Shown: in pieces, positions 8,473 to 19,971 of the stretch
How the letters are laid out: every line of letters begins with the position of its first letter
How positions within the stretch are numbered: position 1 is the first letter of the stretch
Origin: Spiribacter roseus
Lineage (GTDB): Bacteria; Pseudomonadota; Gammaproteobacteria; Nitrococcales; Nitrococcaceae
NCBI RefSeq assembly: GCF_002813635.1
Contig: NZ_CP016382.1
Span: 1,178,001 to 1,242,000 of the forward strand
Direction of reading: 5' to 3'
Length of the DNA stretch: 64,000 nucleotides
The notes under the pieces: model-generated
The model's input: the letters and a program-made list of their open reading frames with translations, nothing else
Told to the model about the DNA's origin: nothing
The model's database searches: none
Position numbers and translations under genes: made by a program

Positions 8473-9840
8473 TCAGGCGTCCAGCGCTGCGGCAAACCAG
8501 GTGCGATGCCGCCAGCTGCGCCAGAACACCGCACCCAGCAGTACACCGCGGGCCAGGGTAAAACTCACGAAGGCCAGCCACAGGCCATGGTTGCCCAGGG
8601 GCTGCGACAGCCACCAGACCGGCAGATAACCGGCCACCACCGCCACCACCATGGTGTCCCGCATGGCTCGGGTTCGTGTCGCCCCAATGAAAATGCCATC
8701 AAGCAGATAACTGGCCACCGCCAGCAATGGCATGGCCACCATCCAGGGCAGAAAGCGCTCGGCCATGGCCCGCACATCGGGAAGATCGGTGAGCAGCCGG
8801 ATCAGCGCCTCGCCCCCCAGCGCAAAGCCCAGACTCGCCAGCATCGCGGTCGCCAGCGACCATTCCAGCGCGGCCCGCACCACCCGTCGGAAGCCGGCCT
8901 CGTCATCGGCGCCGATCTGTTGGCCCACCAGTGACTCGGTGGCATGCGCGAACCCGTCAAGTCCGTAGGAGGCAAGCAACACGAACTGCAGCAGCACCGC
9001 GTTCGCCGCCAGGGTGACATCCCCCAGCTGCGCGCCCTGGGAGTGGAAGAAGGCGAACGCGAACAGCAGGCACAGCGTGCGAATGAAAAGCGCCGCGTTC
9101 ACCCCCAGCAACCGCCGATACCCCGCGACGGGGCCAAAGACACCGGTCACCCGGCGCCACCCCCAGCCCCGCCAGGCATGCAATGCCCAGCCGGCCCCAA
9201 CGATCAGCGCCAGGTAGTCGGCCATCACGCTGGCAAGCGCGACGCCGTCGGTGGTCATGCCAAGTCCCACCACGAATAGCAGGTCGAGCAGGATATTGGC
9301 CACATTGTTGACGATCATCAGCACCAGGGTGATGCGACTGTAGCCGCGCCCCAGAAACCAGCCGATCAGCGCATAGTTGGCCAGCACGGCCGGCGCGCTC
9401 AGTATGCGGATGCGGGCGTAGGTATCGGCCTCGGCGGTGACCGCCGCGCTTCCGTCGAGCAGCGCGAGGCCTGCGGGGATCAACAGCGGATGCAGGGCGA
9501 TCAGCGCCAGACCAATCACCGCTGCCAGCATCAGGCTCTGTCCCAGCAGCCGGATGAGATCGTCCTGATCCTGCCGCCCGCAGGCCTGGGCCGCCAGACC
9601 CGTCGTGCCCATGCGCAGAAAGCCGAACCCCCAGTAGAGGAAACTGAACAGCGTCGCGCCCAGCGTCACCCCGCCCAGATATCGGCTGTCGGACAGGTGA
9701 CCGACCACCGCGGTGTCGACCAGGCCCAGCAGCGGCACCGTCAGGTTGGACACGATCAGCGGCCATGCCAGCGCCATCACGCGCCGGCGCGCCGCCCCGG
9801 GCGTGCGTGGCGCTGTCGGGCTGCTATACTCCGTACCCAT
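8473..9840 (-). CDS. MATE family efflux transporter, DinF type
   Basis: A 12-helix cation-coupled exporter, 455 residues from ATG 9840. Similarity to E. coli DinF runs end to end: WPLIVSNLTVPLLGLVDTAV, YLGGVTLGATLFSF, RMGTTGLAAQA, LLDGIFIGATRTRAMR and LGNHGLWLAF. ATG 9840 has AGGAG 11 bases upstream on the minus strand; an in-frame ATG at 9777, just before the first helix, is the alternative. In E. coli dinF lies next to lexA; here it is 35 kb away and no LexA box is seen near it. Its substrate is unknown. Its start codon shares the CATG tetramer with the start of yhhQ on the other strand. Confidence 0.88.
   Translation of the reverse strand: MGTEYSSPTAPRTPGAARRRVMALAWPLIVSNLTVPLLGLVDTAVVGHLSDSRYLGGVTLGATLFSFLYWGFGFLRMGTTGLAAQACGRQDQDDLIRLLGQSLMLAAVIGLALIALHPLLIPAGLALLDGSAAVTAEADTYARIRILSAPAVLANYALIGWFLGRGYSRITLVLMIVNNVANILLDLLFVVGLGMTTDGVALASVMADYLALIVGAGWALHAWRGWGWRRVTGVFGPVAGYRRLLGVNAALFIRTLCLLFAFAFFHSQGAQLGDVTLAANAVLLQFVLLASYGLDGFAHATESLVGQQIGADDEAGFRRVVRAALEWSLATAMLASLGFALGGEALIRLLTDLPDVRAMAERFLPWMVAMPLLAVASYLLDGIFIGATRTRAMRDTMVVAVVAGYLPVWWLSQPLGNHGLWLAFVSFTLARGVLLGAVFWRSWRHRTWFAAALDA
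9822..9830 (+). promoter_or_regulatory. Extended -10 promoter element of yhhQ, predicted leaderless
   Basis: TG-C-TATACT is an extended -10 element whose last base is 8 bases before the ATG at 9839. No convincing -35 element or ribosome-binding site is seen, so the transcript should begin at or within a base or two of the start codon. Confidence 0.55.
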
Positions 9841-10515
9841 GAAAATGGTCACTCCTGAACAGTATCGCCGCGCCCTGCTGGTGCTTGCCGGGGCGCATAT
9901 CGCCATCATCGCCGCCAGCAACTACCTGGTGCAGCTACCGGTGACACTTCTCGGGGTGCAGAGCACCTGGGGCGCGTTCTCGTTTCCTTTCATTTTCCTT
10001 GCCACGGACCTGACGGTACGGACCTTCGGCAAGTACGCCGCCCGGCGGATCATCTTTTTTGCCATGGGCCCGGCACTCGTGGTGTCGTATGCACTTGGCG
10101 TGCTGTTCCAGCAGGGCAGCTTCCAGGGGAGCGAGGCGCTGCTCACGCTCAACAGCTTCGTCGGCCGGATCGCCATCGCCAGTTTCATGGCCTATGCCCT
10201 CGGCCAGCTGCTCGACATCCAGCTGTTCGATCGCCTGCGGGCCTCGGCCCGCTGGTGGGTGGCTCCGGCGGTTTCCACCCTGTTCGGCAATCTCGCCGAC
10301 ACCGTGGCGTTCTTCGGCATTGCCTTCTACCGCAGCCCCGACCCCTTCATGGCCGCCCACTGGCCGGAGATCGCGGCGGTGGACTATGCCATGAAGCTGG
10401 GCATCTCGCTGCTGCTGTTCCTGCCCGCCTACGGGCTTCTGCTGGGCTGGCTGCAGCGCCGGGTGCTGGGGCCGGACGGGCGCATCGGCCTGCGACCGGC
10501 CACGGCGTCGCCGCG

Positions 10516-10519
<4 letters not shown>
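9839..10519 (+). CDS. yhhQ: Queuosine precursor transporter YhhQ (VUT family)
   Basis: An integral membrane protein of 226 residues that imports queuosine precursors (preQ0/preQ1), used to make the wobble base of tRNAs with GUN anticodons. Family features seen: an N-terminal helix with ASNYLVQLP, then TWGAFSFPFIFLATDLTVR with the conserved acidic residue, FVGRIAIASFMAYALGQLLD and TLFGNLADTVAFFGIAF. About six membrane segments are visible. ATG 9839 or the next ATG at 9845 could be used; the -10 placement favours 9839 with a leaderless mRNA. Its stop TAG overlaps the stop of the acetyltransferase on the other strand in a shared CTAG. Confidence 0.9.
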
Positions 10520-12200
<1,681 letters not shown>

Positions 12201-12584
12201 CTAGAAACTGCGGGTGATGAGAATGCCCGTGAGCGTTGCCAGCAGGCAGGTGGTCACGCTCGCCAGGACATAGGCCGCCGCCTGCAGACCGGCACCGGCC
12301 TCGTACAGCGCGATGGTGTCTAGCGAGAAGGTTGAAAACGTGGTGAACGCCCCCAGCACGCCAACGGCAAAGAAAAGCCGCAGGCTTGAGCCGGGCAGAC
12401 TCCGCTCCACAAGCAGGACGAAGGCCACCCCGATCAGGAGGCTGCCGACCACGTTCACCGCCAGCGTTCCCCAGGGAAAGGCCCGGGGCAGCACGCCGTG
12501 GACCGCCGCCGTGGCGCCGTAGCGCAGTGCCGCGCCAATCGCCCCGCCACTGGCTACCGCCAGATATTCACCGACAAATGCCAT
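12201..12584 (-). CDS. crcB: Fluoride ion channel CrcB/Fluc
   Basis: A four-helix dual-topology fluoride exporter of 127 residues that protects enzymes from fluoride. The family motifs are all there: GGAIGAALRYG near the N-terminus, GTLAVNVVGSLLIG in helix 2, and the filter segment GVLGAFTTFSTFSLDT in helix 3. ATG 12584 was chosen because translation further upstream is low-complexity and antisense to rarA; AGGAAGAG lies 7 bases before this ATG. A single crcB gene (rather than a pair) implies a homodimer. The 64-base gap upstream shows no recognisable fluoride riboswitch. It sits between rarA and serS on the same strand. Confidence 0.93.
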   Translation of the reverse strand: MAFVGEYLAVASGGAIGAALRYGATAAVHGVLPRAFPWGTLAVNVVGSLLIGVAFVLLVERSLPGSSLRLFFAVGVLGAFTTFSTFSLDTIALYEAGAGLQAAAYVLASVTTCLLATLTGILITRSF

Positions 12585-12648
12585 CGCCTGACTCTTCCTC
12601 GAGAAGACCGCCGAAGTGTACGCGAAACCCGATGGCCATCGTAGCCAA

Positions 12649-13947
12649 TCAGCGCCGCCCCGCCGCCTCATCCAGCTCGGCCAGCCATGCCAGTCGGTCG
12701 GCGATGCGGCGCTCGAGGCCGCGCTCGGTGGGCTGGTAGTAGCGCCGCCCCGCCAGTGCATCGGGCAGGTACTGCTCACCGGCGGCGTAGCCGTGGGGCT
12801 CGTCGTGGGCATACCGATAGGCATGCCCATAGCCGAGGGATTTCATCAGCCGGGTGGGGGCATTGCGCAGATGCACCGGCACCTCGAGCGACCCCTCGCT
12901 GCGGGCATCGGCCATGGCCTGGTTGAAGGCGCTGTACACGGCGTTGCTCTTGGGCACCGAGGCCATGTAAGTAATGGCGTGGGCGATCGCCAGTTCGCCC
13001 TCGGGTGAGCCCAGCCGCTCCTGGGCCTGCCACGCATCGAGGCCCACCTGCAGGGCACGCGGATCGGCATTGCCAATGTCTTCCGAGGCCATGCGCACCA
13101 CCCGACGGGCGATGTACAGCGGATCGCAGCCGCCTTCGAGCATGCGCGCGTACCAGTACAGTGCGGCGTCGGGTGCCGAGCCACGCACCGATTTGTGCAG
13201 GGCCGAAATGAGGTCGTAGAAGGCATCCCCGCCCTTGTCAAAGCGCGCCCGGCCGCCGGCCGCCGCCTCGCGGACCCGGTCCACACCGATGACCCCGTCG
13301 TCGCCCACCAGGTCCGCGGCCACCTCCAGCAGGCTCAGCGCCGTGCGGGCATCACCGTCGGCCAGCTGGGTCAGTGCCTCGCGCGCCGCGGGGTCGAGCT
13401 GCAGGGGCGTATCCCCGAGGCCGCGCTCGGCATCCCCCATCGCCGCATCGATCAACCGACCGATGGCCTCGGGCTCGAGGGTACGCAGCACATAGACGCG
13501 CACCCGGGAGAGCAGCGCGTTGTTGAGCTCGAACGAGGGGTTTTCAGTGGTGGCACCGATGAACAGCAGCGTGCCGTCCTCGATATACGGCAGAAAGGCA
13601 TCCTGCTGGGCCTTGTTAAAGCGATGCACCTCGTCGACGAACAGCAGGGTCTGACGTCCGGCCTCGCGGTTGGCCCGACCGCGGGCCGCCGACTCGCGGA
13701 TATCCTTGACCCCGGCCATGACTGCGGAGAGGGTCAGAAACTCCGCATCCGCCGCTGTCGCGACCATCCGTGCCAGCGTTGTCTTGCCAGTGCCCGGCGG
13801 TCCCCACAGGACCATCGAGTGCGGCCGGCCGGCCGCCAGCGCCTCCCCCAGCGGCCGACCCGGGGCCAACAGGTGCGACTGGCCGGCGAATTCATCCGCA
13901 TGGCGCGGCCGCATGCGGTCGGCCAGCGGACGGGTGCGGTCGATCAT
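12649..13947 (-). CDS. rarA: Replication-associated recombination protein A (RarA/MgsA)
   Basis: A clamp-loader-like AAA+ ATPase of 432 residues acting at stalled replication forks. Walker A is GPPGTGKTT, Walker [17 protein letters not shown], sensor 1 [19 protein letters not shown], followed by the tetramerisation region ([36 protein letters not shown]) and the conserved end ([18 protein letters not shown]). Length is normal for the family. It is third in the chain ftsK-lolA-rarA, an arrangement common in gammaproteobacteria, and its ATG overlaps the lolA stop as ATGA. Confidence 0.97.
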   Translation of the reverse strand: MIDRTRPLADRMRPRHADEFAGQSHLLAPGRPLGEALAAGRPHSMVLWGPPGTGKTTLARMVATAADAEFLTLSAVMAGVKDIRESAARGRANREAGRQTLLFVDEVHRFNKAQQDAFLPYIEDGTLLFIGATTENPSFELNNALLSRVRVYVLRTLEPEAIGRLIDAAMGDAERGLGDTPLQLDPAAREALTQLADGDARTALSLLEVAADLVGDDGVIGVDRVREAAAGGRARFDKGGDAFYDLISALHKSVRGSAPDAALYWYARMLEGGCDPLYIARRVVRMASEDIGNADPRALQVGLDAWQAQERLGSPEGELAIAHAITYMASVPKSNAVYSAFNQAMADARSEGSLEVPVHLRNAPTRLMKSLGYGHAYRYAHDEPHGYAAGEQYLPDALAGRRYYQPTERGLERRIADRLAWLAELDEAAGRR

Positions 13948-14594
13948 GCGCCCTGCATCACATCCACGCCCTCGGGCGGTTCGAATTCGAAACGCTCAAA
14001 GTCAACGTCTGGATTGCGCTCGATGGCGAGCAGTTCAACGCTCACGCGCTGGCCCATGCCATCCTGGACCTCGATGATGGCGGGCACTCCGTCCTCAAGC
14101 GTGAGATGCACGCGCTGGAAATTCCACGCCGGATCGGTGGGTCGCATCCGAATCCGGCCGTCGTCGGTCACCGACAGGTCGAAATTGTCTTTCAGGTTGG
14201 CGAAATCGCCACTCAGCAGCTGCGCGGCGCCCACCCCCAGGGCGTCGTCCAGCGGCCGGACCACCACCTGCTCGAGGGCGACATCGTGCACCCAGAGCTG
14301 CTCGCCATCGGCCACGATGAGCTGTTCCCAGGGCTTGTCGTAGTCCCAGATGAAGCGCTGGGGGCGGGCCATGACAAACGACCCGGCGGCCTCTTCCACC
14401 ACGGTACCGGCCTCGTCACGGGTGGTCTGGCGGAACTCACCCTCGAGGGTTTCCACCGACTCGAAATACGCCGCCAGCCGGTCCAGCGGCGTGGGTGTAT
14501 CGGGCTCGGCCACGGCTGTGCCAGCCAGCGCTGCGCAGGCGCCGAGCACGGCCATCAGGCAGCCCCGGATCCTGTTGTCGATTCTGCGGTCCAT
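13944..14594 (-). CDS. lolA: Outer-membrane lipoprotein carrier protein LolA
   Basis: The periplasmic chaperone that carries lipoproteins from the LolCDE complex to LolB, 216 residues. A signal peptide with a hydrophobic stretch ([17 protein letters not shown]) ends near residue 29. The mature part shows the family strings [33 protein letters not shown] and the beta-sheet repeats expected of the half-barrel. ATG 14594 shares one base with the ftsK stop (TGATG) and so is favoured over a TTG three bases upstream. Downstream it overlaps rarA by four bases. Confidence 0.94.
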   Translation of the reverse strand: MDRRIDNRIRGCLMAVLGACAALAGTAVAEPDTPTPLDRLAAYFESVETLEGEFRQTTRDEAGTVVEEAAGSFVMARPQRFIWDYDKPWEQLIVADGEQLWVHDVALEQVVVRPLDDALGVGAAQLLSGDFANLKDNFDLSVTDDGRIRMRPTDPAWNFQRVHLTLEDGVPAIIEVQDGMGQRVSVELLAIERNPDVDFERFEFEPPEGVDVMQGA

Positions 14595-16969
14595 CAATCC
14601 CCCGGCGGTGGTGGCGCGATCACCTCGCGCGAGCCATTGGCCTGTAGCGGTCCGACGATGCCGGCCGCCTCCATTTCCTCGACCAGGCGGGCCGCGCGGT
14701 TATAGCCCACCTTGAGGCGTCGCTGAACCCCCGAGATCGAGGCTTTGCGGGTCTCGGTGACGATTCGCACCGCCTGGTCGTAGAGCGGGTCCGACTCGCC
14801 GACGCCCGCGTTCATTTCACCCGGCAGGGCGCCGACGCCGGCGGCGTCCCCGCCGCCCTCGTCCAGAATCCCGTCGACATAGTCCGGCGAGCCGCTCTGC
14901 TTGAGATGCTCGGCCACCCGATGCACCTCGGCATCCGAGACGAATGCGCCGTGCACCCGCTCGGGCAGGCCGCGACTGCTGGGCCCCATGTACAGCATGT
15001 CGCCATGCCCGAGCAGGGACTCCGCCCCCATCTGATCAAGGATGGTGCGCGAATCCACCCGCGAGGACACCTGAAAGGCCATCCGCGTGGGGATATTCGC
15101 CTTGATCAACCCGGTGATGACGTCCACCGACGGCCGCTGGGTGGCCAGAATCAGATGAATGCCGGCAGCACGGGCCTTCTGCGCCAGGCGCGCGATGAGC
15201 TCTTCGACCTTCTTGCCGACCATCATCATCATATCGGCGAATTCATCGACCACCACCACGGTGTAGGGCATGGGCTCGAGCACCGGGGGTTGCGGCGCCT
15301 CGCCATCCAGCGTCGGCTCGACCCGGTCGCCCCCGAGGTTCCAGAGCGGATCAGTGAGCGGCTCACCACGATCCCGCGCCTCGCGGATCCGGCGGTTGGC
15401 CCCGCCGATATTGCGCACCCCCAGCGCCGACATCACGCGATAGCGCCGCTCCATCTCGCCGACACACCAGCGCAGCGCATTCGCCGCCTCCTTCATGTCC
15501 GTGACCACCGGCGCCAGCAGGTGCGGGATGCCGTCATACACCGAGAGCTCGAGCATTTTCGGATCAATCATGATCATGCGCACCTGCTCGGGGGCATTTT
15601 TATAAAGCATGCTGATGATCATGGCGTTGATGCCCACCGACTTGCCCGAGCCGGTGGTGCCGGCCACCAGCAGATGCGGCATCTTCGCCAGGTCGACCAC
15701 CTGGGTATAACCACCGATGTCCTTGCCGATCGCCAGCGTGAGGGGCGAATCGGCCTTCTCGAAGGCATCCGCCCGAATGATCTCGGACAGCGCGATGACC
15801 TGACGATGCTCGTTGGGGATCTCGAGCCCCACCACCGACTTGCCGGGAATGACTTCCACCACGCGCACCGCCGTCACCGACAGGGCGCGTGCCAGGTCCT
15901 TGGACAGATTGCTGATCTGACTGACTTTCACCCCGGCCGCGGGCTTGAGCTCGAAACGGGTGATCACCGGACCGGGCTGAACGGCGACCACCTCCACCTC
16001 GACACCGAAATCCCCCAGCTTGGTCTCAACCAGCCGGGACATCGCCTCGAGCGCCTCGTGGCTGTAACCGGGCTGCTCGGCCTGGGGCGAATCCAGCAGT
16101 GACACCGGCGGATGGCCACCATTGGGCGGCGGCGTCTCAAAAAGCTGGCGCTGTTCGGCCCGATTGCCACTCGCCGCCCGCGCCGGCGCGGGCTTGGGCG
16201 CAGGCGCGGCGGGGGCCGGTGACGCGGGGGCCGGTGCCGCGATGGCGGGCTTCTGGCGCTGGCGGTCACGGCGCCGCTCGGCGTATCGGGCGGCCTGCCG
16301 CGAGCCGGCCGAGCGCAGCGCGGTGATTCCGCTCTGCAGCGCACCCTGCAGCGCCAGCAGGTATTTGCCCTGGGCCAGCACCAGCTGACCCAGCCGATCC
16401 ATGAGCGAGATCCACGACAGCCCCGTGAACAGCGTCACCCCGGCCAGAAACACCGCCAGTGCCAGCAGCGTGGCACCGGTAAAGCTAAAGGCCTCGCGCC
16501 CCCAGTCGCCGACCAGATTGCCCAGCACACCCCCCGAACTGAGCGGCACGGTGCCGGCCACCGGCTCGATGTGCAGGCGGGCCACGGCCGCACCGGCGAG
16601 CAGGGTGATCACGAAGCCAGCCACCCGCACCCCGATGATGCCCCAGTGAACGGCGCCGTCACGCCGCTGCCAGCGATAGACGAGCGTGGCCAGCAGGCCG
16701 AGCAGCACGGGGAACAGGTAGGCGAGGTAACCAAACAGGTAGAGACTGAGATCCGCCCAGTAGGCGCCGACCACACCGCCGGCGTTACCGACACCGCGGG
16801 TCGGCCCGGACTGACTCCAGCCCGGGTCGGCCGGCGTGTACGTCAGCAGCGAGAGCATCAGGAAACCGGCCACCGCCATCAGCAACAGCAGGGCCGCCTC
16901 CCGGAGAACCCGACTGATGTGCTGACCGCCGGGCCCGGTCAGTCGCCGTGCGGTTGTCTTGCCTGCCAT
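14594..16969 (-). CDS. ftsK: DNA translocase FtsK
   Basis: A septum-located motor that pumps DNA and activates XerCD at dif during division, 791 residues. The N-terminal domain has four membrane segments (about residues 25-185). A Pro/Ala-rich linker (about residues 230-290) is short compared with E. coli. The motor has Walker [16 protein letters not shown], Walker [20 protein letters not shown] and the [14 protein letters not shown] segment. The C-terminal gamma winged helix ([19 protein letters not shown]...[13 protein letters not shown]) reads polar KOPS sequences. It heads the ftsK-lolA-rarA chain and has a -10 element seven bases before its ATG, without a ribosome-binding site. Confidence 0.97.
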   Translation of the reverse strand: MAGKTTARRLTGPGGQHISRVLREAALLLLMAVAGFLMLSLLTYTPADPGWSQSGPTRGVGNAGGVVGAYWADLSLYLFGYLAYLFPVLLGLLATLVYRWQRRDGAVHWGIIGVRVAGFVITLLAGAAVARLHIEPVAGTVPLSSGGVLGNLVGDWGREAFSFTGATLLALAVFLAGVTLFTGLSWISLMDRLGQLVLAQGKYLLALQGALQSGITALRSAGSRQAARYAERRRDRQRQKPAIAAPAPASPAPAAPAPKPAPARAASGNRAEQRQLFETPPPNGGHPPVSLLDSPQAEQPGYSHEALEAMSRLVETKLGDFGVEVEVVAVQPGPVITRFELKPAAGVKVSQISNLSKDLARALSVTAVRVVEVIPGKSVVGLEIPNEHRQVIALSEIIRADAFEKADSPLTLAIGKDIGGYTQVVDLAKMPHLLVAGTTGSGKSVGINAMIISMLYKNAPEQVRMIMIDPKMLELSVYDGIPHLLAPVVTDMKEAANALRWCVGEMERRYRVMSALGVRNIGGANRRIREARDRGEPLTDPLWNLGGDRVEPTLDGEAPQPPVLEPMPYTVVVVDEFADMMMMVGKKVEELIARLAQKARAAGIHLILATQRPSVDVITGLIKANIPTRMAFQVSSRVDSRTILDQMGAESLLGHGDMLYMGPSSRGLPERVHGAFVSDAEVHRVAEHLKQSGSPDYVDGILDEGGGDAAGVGALPGEMNAGVGESDPLYDQAVRIVTETRKASISGVQRRLKVGYNRAARLVEEMEAAGIVGPLQANGSREVIAPPPPGD

Positions 16970-16976
16970 GGCGTTG

Positions 16977-16982
16977 AGTGTA
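16977..16982 (-). promoter_or_regulatory. -10 element of ftsK, predicted leaderless
   Basis: On the minus strand TACACT is followed by 7 bases (CAACGCC) and the ftsK ATG. No Shine-Dalgarno sequence fits in that space. The -35 region (TGCGAA) is a poor match. Confidence 0.4.
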
Positions 16983-17052
16983 CAGTAGGCGGTCGACCTT
17001 TCGCAGCGATGGGTGTGGGCACTTCCGGGTGCTTACCGTGGTCTGTCCAGAC

Positions 17053-18210
17053 ATGCAAATCAGAGCTTTATCGGCCATCGACGAAATCGCGCCGGCGCGG
17101 TGGAATGCGCTGACGGGGACCGACAACCCGTTCCTGCGGCATGAATTCCTGGCGGCCCTCGAACGCCATGGGGCGGTCTCAGCGGACAATGGCTGGGTTC
17201 CGCATCACCTGGTCCTCGAAGACGGCGACACACTCGTCGCCGCGGCGCCGGCCTACCTCAAGGGCAATTCATGGGGCGAGTTCGTCTTCGACTTCGCCTG
17301 GGCGCATGCCTATGAGCGCAACGGCCTCGACTACTACCCCAAGCTGATCATCGCAGTGCCCTACAGCCCGGTAAACGGCCCGCGCATGCTGATCAACCAC
17401 GACTACCCGGTGGAGGGGGCGCGTCAGGCACTCGCCGACGGAGCCCGGCAGGTGGTGGACGCCCTCGACATCAGTTCGGTCCACTGGCTGTTCGCCAACG
17501 ACGCTGACATGGCTGAACTGGAGGCGGCGGGCTACTCGCGCCGGGATGGCTGTCAGTATCACTGGCGCAACGCCGGCTACCACGACTTTGATGATTTTCT
17601 CGGCGGTCTGAATGCCAAAAAGCGCAAGAACATCCGCCGCGAGCGCCGCCGGGTGGACGAACAGGGCCTGACCCTGCGCACGCTGCACGGCGATGAGATG
17701 TCGCCGGAGCTCTGGACCGCCCTGCACGGTTTCTACGTCGATACGTTCCTCGCCCACGGCAATCGGCCGGTCATCACCCGGGACTGCTTTGTCGAACTCG
17801 GCGATCAACTCGGTGACCGGCTGGTGGCCTTCGTGGCCGAGGCCGACGACGAGCCGGTGGCCGCGGCGATCTGCCTGCGCAGCGACGACACGCTCTATGG
17901 GCGCTACTGGGGCGCCGCCGCGGAGTATGACGATCTGCACTTCGAAGCCTGTTACTACCAGGGCATCGAGTACTGCATCCGTGAAGGCATGGATCGGTTC
18001 GAACCCGGCGCCCAGGGCGAGCACAAGGTGGCGCGGGGATTCCTGCCGGTGCTGACCCATTCGGCGCATCATCTGCGCGACGACCGGTTTCAGGCGGCGG
18101 TGGACGACTTTCTTGCCCGCGAGCGACCAGCGGTTGCCGAATACGCCGACACCCTCACTGCCGAAGGCCCCTACCGCGCCGACGTACTGGAAACCCTGCC
18201 GCGTGGCTGA
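17053..18210 (+). CDS. GNAT/FemAB-like acyltransferase (DUF482 family)
   Basis: A 385-residue protein of the family once called DUF482, related to FemAB-type and GNAT acyltransferases. Seen: an N-terminal LTGTDNPFLRHEFLAALERHG typical of the family, PYLKGNSWGEFVFDFAWAH-type core in the first third, the basic KKRKNIRRERRRV segment, and the late motif RFEPGAQGEHKVARGFLP. The substrate is unknown; amino-acyl transfer to a peptide or lipid is a guess from the fold. ATG 17053 follows a small inverted repeat GTCTGTCCAGAC. Its end overlaps the aat start by eight bases, placing it in the same transcript as the two N-degron transferases. Confidence 0.85.
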   Translation: MQIRALSAIDEIAPARWNALTGTDNPFLRHEFLAALERHGAVSADNGWVPHHLVLEDGDTLVAAAPAYLKGNSWGEFVFDFAWAHAYERNGLDYYPKLIIAVPYSPVNGPRMLINHDYPVEGARQALADGARQVVDALDISSVHWLFANDADMAELEAAGYSRRDGCQYHWRNAGYHDFDDFLGGLNAKKRKNIRRERRRVDEQGLTLRTLHGDEMSPELWTALHGFYVDTFLAHGNRPVITRDCFVELGDQLGDRLVAFVAEADDEPVAAAICLRSDDTLYGRYWGAAAEYDDLHFEACYYQGIEYCIREGMDRFEPGAQGEHKVARGFLPVLTHSAHHLRDDRFQAAVDDFLARERPAVAEYADTLTAEGPYRADVLETLPRG

Positions 18211-18949
18211 GCCCCGACTGCCCATTCCCTGGCTTGCGCCGGACGACGAGACAACGCCGCTGCCCGACCCGGACAGCGCCATGACCGACCCGGAAGGCCT
18301 GCTGGCCATTGGTGCGACGCTGTCACCGCAACGCCTCGAGTCGGCCTATCGACGCGGGATTTTTCCCTGGTATTCGCCCGGCGAGCCCATTCTCTGGTGG
18401 AGCCCTGACCCGCGCGCGATCATCGTCCCGGCACGATTCCACGTCAGCCGGTCACTGCAGCGGCAACTCCGCCGGTGCGACCACCATGTCTCACTGGATA
18501 CCGCCTTCGAAGCGGTGGTGGCCGCCTGCGCCGCGCCGCGGCTTGATCAGCCGGGCACCTGGATAACCCCGGAAATGGCCGATGCCTATTGCCGGCTGCA
18601 TGAGCGCGGGCTTGCCCACTCCATCGAAGTCTGGCGCGATGATCGCCTCATTGGCGGTCTCTACGGAGTATCCACCGGTCGCGCGTTCTTTGGTGAGTCG
18701 ATGTTCAGTCATGCCACCAACGGCAGCAAGATCGCGCTGGCCTGGCTGCTCTGCCAGCTGGATATCTGGCAGTTCGATTTCCTTGACTGCCAGATGCCCA
18801 CCGACCATCTGCTGAGCCTGGGGGCCGAGACGCTGCCCCGGCGACGGTTTCTGCTGCAGCTGGCCGCCAGCCAGCGCGCTGCCACGCGCCTCGGGCCGTG
18901 GACGCTGTCCATCGAGCGCGACGACGTCACGCGTCACTGGCGGGGCTGA
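18203..18949 (+). CDS. aat: Leucyl/phenylalanyl-tRNA--protein transferase Aat
   Basis: Transfers Leu or Phe from aminoacyl-tRNA to the N-terminus of proteins with Arg or Lys at the end, marking them for ClpS/ClpAP. About 248 residues from GTG 18203, which gives the normal family N-terminus (PIPWLAPDDETTPLPDPDSA) and overlaps the upstream gene by eight bases. Core motifs seen: GLLAIGATLSPQRLESAYRRGIFPW (in two parts), SPGEPILWWSPDPRA, GTWITPEMADAYCRLHERG, GGLYGVSTGRAFFGESMFS and FLDCQMPTDHLLSLGA. Its stop shares one base with the start of bpt. The gene order close to clpA-infA-aat matches that of other gammaproteobacteria. Confidence 0.95.
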   Translation: MAEPRLPIPWLAPDDETTPLPDPDSAMTDPEGLLAIGATLSPQRLESAYRRGIFPWYSPGEPILWWSPDPRAIIVPARFHVSRSLQRQLRRCDHHVSLDTAFEAVVAACAAPRLDQPGTWITPEMADAYCRLHERGLAHSIEVWRDDRLIGGLYGVSTGRAFFGESMFSHATNGSKIALAWLLCQLDIWQFDFLDCQMPTDHLLSLGAETLPRRRFLLQLAASQRAATRLGPWTLSIERDDVTRHWRG

Positions 18950-19674
18950 TGACCGGCTCTGACGCCCCGACGCAATCGATCCGACTGTTCGGCACGGGCT
19001 ACCGGCCCTGCCCCTACCTCCATGACCGGCCCTCGCAGTTCGACTTTGTCGATCCGCGGCTCACCCCCACCGCCGAGCTCTACGACGCCCTGCTCGCCCA
19101 GGGCTTCCGGCGTGGTGGCGAGCATCTCTACCGCAATGCCTGCCCCGGCTGTCAGCTGTGCCAGAGCATTCGCATCCCCGTGGCGCGCTTCCAGCCGCGG
19201 CGCCGGCACCGGCGCTGCCGCCGCGACAATGCCGATGTCTACCTGCGCGACGTGGGCTTTCGCTATTCCGCCGAACACTTCGCGCTCTATAGCCGCTACG
19301 TATCGGCCCGGCACCCCGGCGGCGGCATGGATGATGCCGACGCCGATCTGTACTGGCAGTACCTGACCTCGGAATGGTGCCCCACGGCATTTCTCGAGAT
19401 GCGCCAGACCGGCAGTGACCAGCTGCTGGGGGTCGCCGTCACCGACGACACCGGCGCGGCCTTTTCGGCGGTCTATACGTTCTACGAACCCGAACTCACC
19501 CATCGCGGCCTGGGGACGCTGGCCATCCTGCTACAGATCGAGGAAGCGCGGCGTCGCCAGCGCGACTGGCTTTATCTGGGTTACTGGATTGCCGGCTGCC
19601 CGGGAATGGACTATAAAACCGGCTTCCATCCCCACGAGCGGCTGTCACCCCAGGGCTGGATCGCCGAGGGCTGA
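18949..19674 (+). CDS. bpt: Aspartate/glutamate leucyltransferase Bpt
   Basis: Transfers Leu to proteins that begin with Asp or Glu, the second bacterial route into the Leu/N-degron pathway; related to eukaryotic ATE1. 241 residues. The N-terminal half carries the Cys cluster NACPGCQLCQSIRIPV and YLHDRPSQFDFVDP. The C-terminal half has a GNAT-like fold with AVYTFYEPELTHRGLGTLAIL and YLGYWIAGCPGMDYKTGFHP. ATG 18949 shares a base with the aat stop (TGATG), so both transferases are made from one transcript. infA follows with its own promoter. Confidence 0.95.
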   Translation: MTGSDAPTQSIRLFGTGYRPCPYLHDRPSQFDFVDPRLTPTAELYDALLAQGFRRGGEHLYRNACPGCQLCQSIRIPVARFQPRRRHRRCRRDNADVYLRDVGFRYSAEHFALYSRYVSARHPGGGMDDADADLYWQYLTSEWCPTAFLEMRQTGSDQLLGVAVTDDTGAAFSAVYTFYEPELTHRGLGTLAILLQIEEARRRQRDWLYLGYWIAGCPGMDYKTGFHPHERLSPQGWIAEG

Positions 19675-19686
19675 GGCCTGCGGCGA

Positions 19687-19715
19687 TTGGTGAACGACCC
19701 CGCCTCGGGTAGAAT
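19687..19715 (+). promoter_or_regulatory. Promoter of infA
   Basis: TTGGTG (19687-19692), 17 bases, TAGAAT (19710-19715). The infA ATG at 19747 is preceded by AGGAAGAG, so this is an ordinary leadered transcript of about 24 bases of 5' UTR. Confidence 0.5.
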
Positions 19716-19746
19716 CAGGCGTTTTATCAGGAAGAGTAAAGGCTGA

Positions 19747-19965
19747 ATGGCGAAGGAAGAGAACATCCGCATGCAGGGCACGATCACCGAGGTGATGCCC
19801 AACACCATGTTTCGTGTCGAGCTCGAGAACGGCCACGTCGTCACCGCCCACATATCCGGCAAGATGCGCAAGCACTACATCCGGATCCTGCGCGGCGACA
19901 AAGTGACCGTCGAACTGACCCCCTATGACCTCAACAAGGGGCGCATCGTCTTCCGGGCCCGCTAA
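19747..19965 (+). CDS. infA: Translation initiation factor IF-1
   Basis: A 72-residue S1/OB-fold protein that occupies the ribosomal A site during initiation. The sequence runs [20 protein letters not shown], then [20 protein letters not shown] and ends [15 protein letters not shown], which matches IF-1 over its full length. An AGGAAGAG lies about 12 bases upstream of the ATG. It sits between bpt on the same strand and clpA, whose stop codon is only six bases away on the other strand. Confidence 0.98.
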   Translation: MAKEENIRMQGTITEVMPNTMFRVELENGHVVTAHISGKMRKHYIRILRGDKVTVELTPYDLNKGRIVFRAR

Positions 19966-19971
19966 GCCGGC

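Noticed and set aside
9801..9838. preQ1 riboswitch for the queuosine-precursor transporter
   Set aside because: The -10 element lies eight bases before the start codon, so there is no room for an aptamer in the mRNA.
12585..12648. Fluoride riboswitch upstream of crcB
   Set aside because: The 64-base gap has no arrangement I can fold into the fluoride aptamer pseudoknot; only a ribosome-binding site is seen.
17041..17052. GTCTGTCCAGAC inverted repeat as an operator for the DUF482-aat-bpt unit
   Set aside because: The arms are only five bases and no second copy or promoter alignment supports it; recorded as a coincidence-level repeat.
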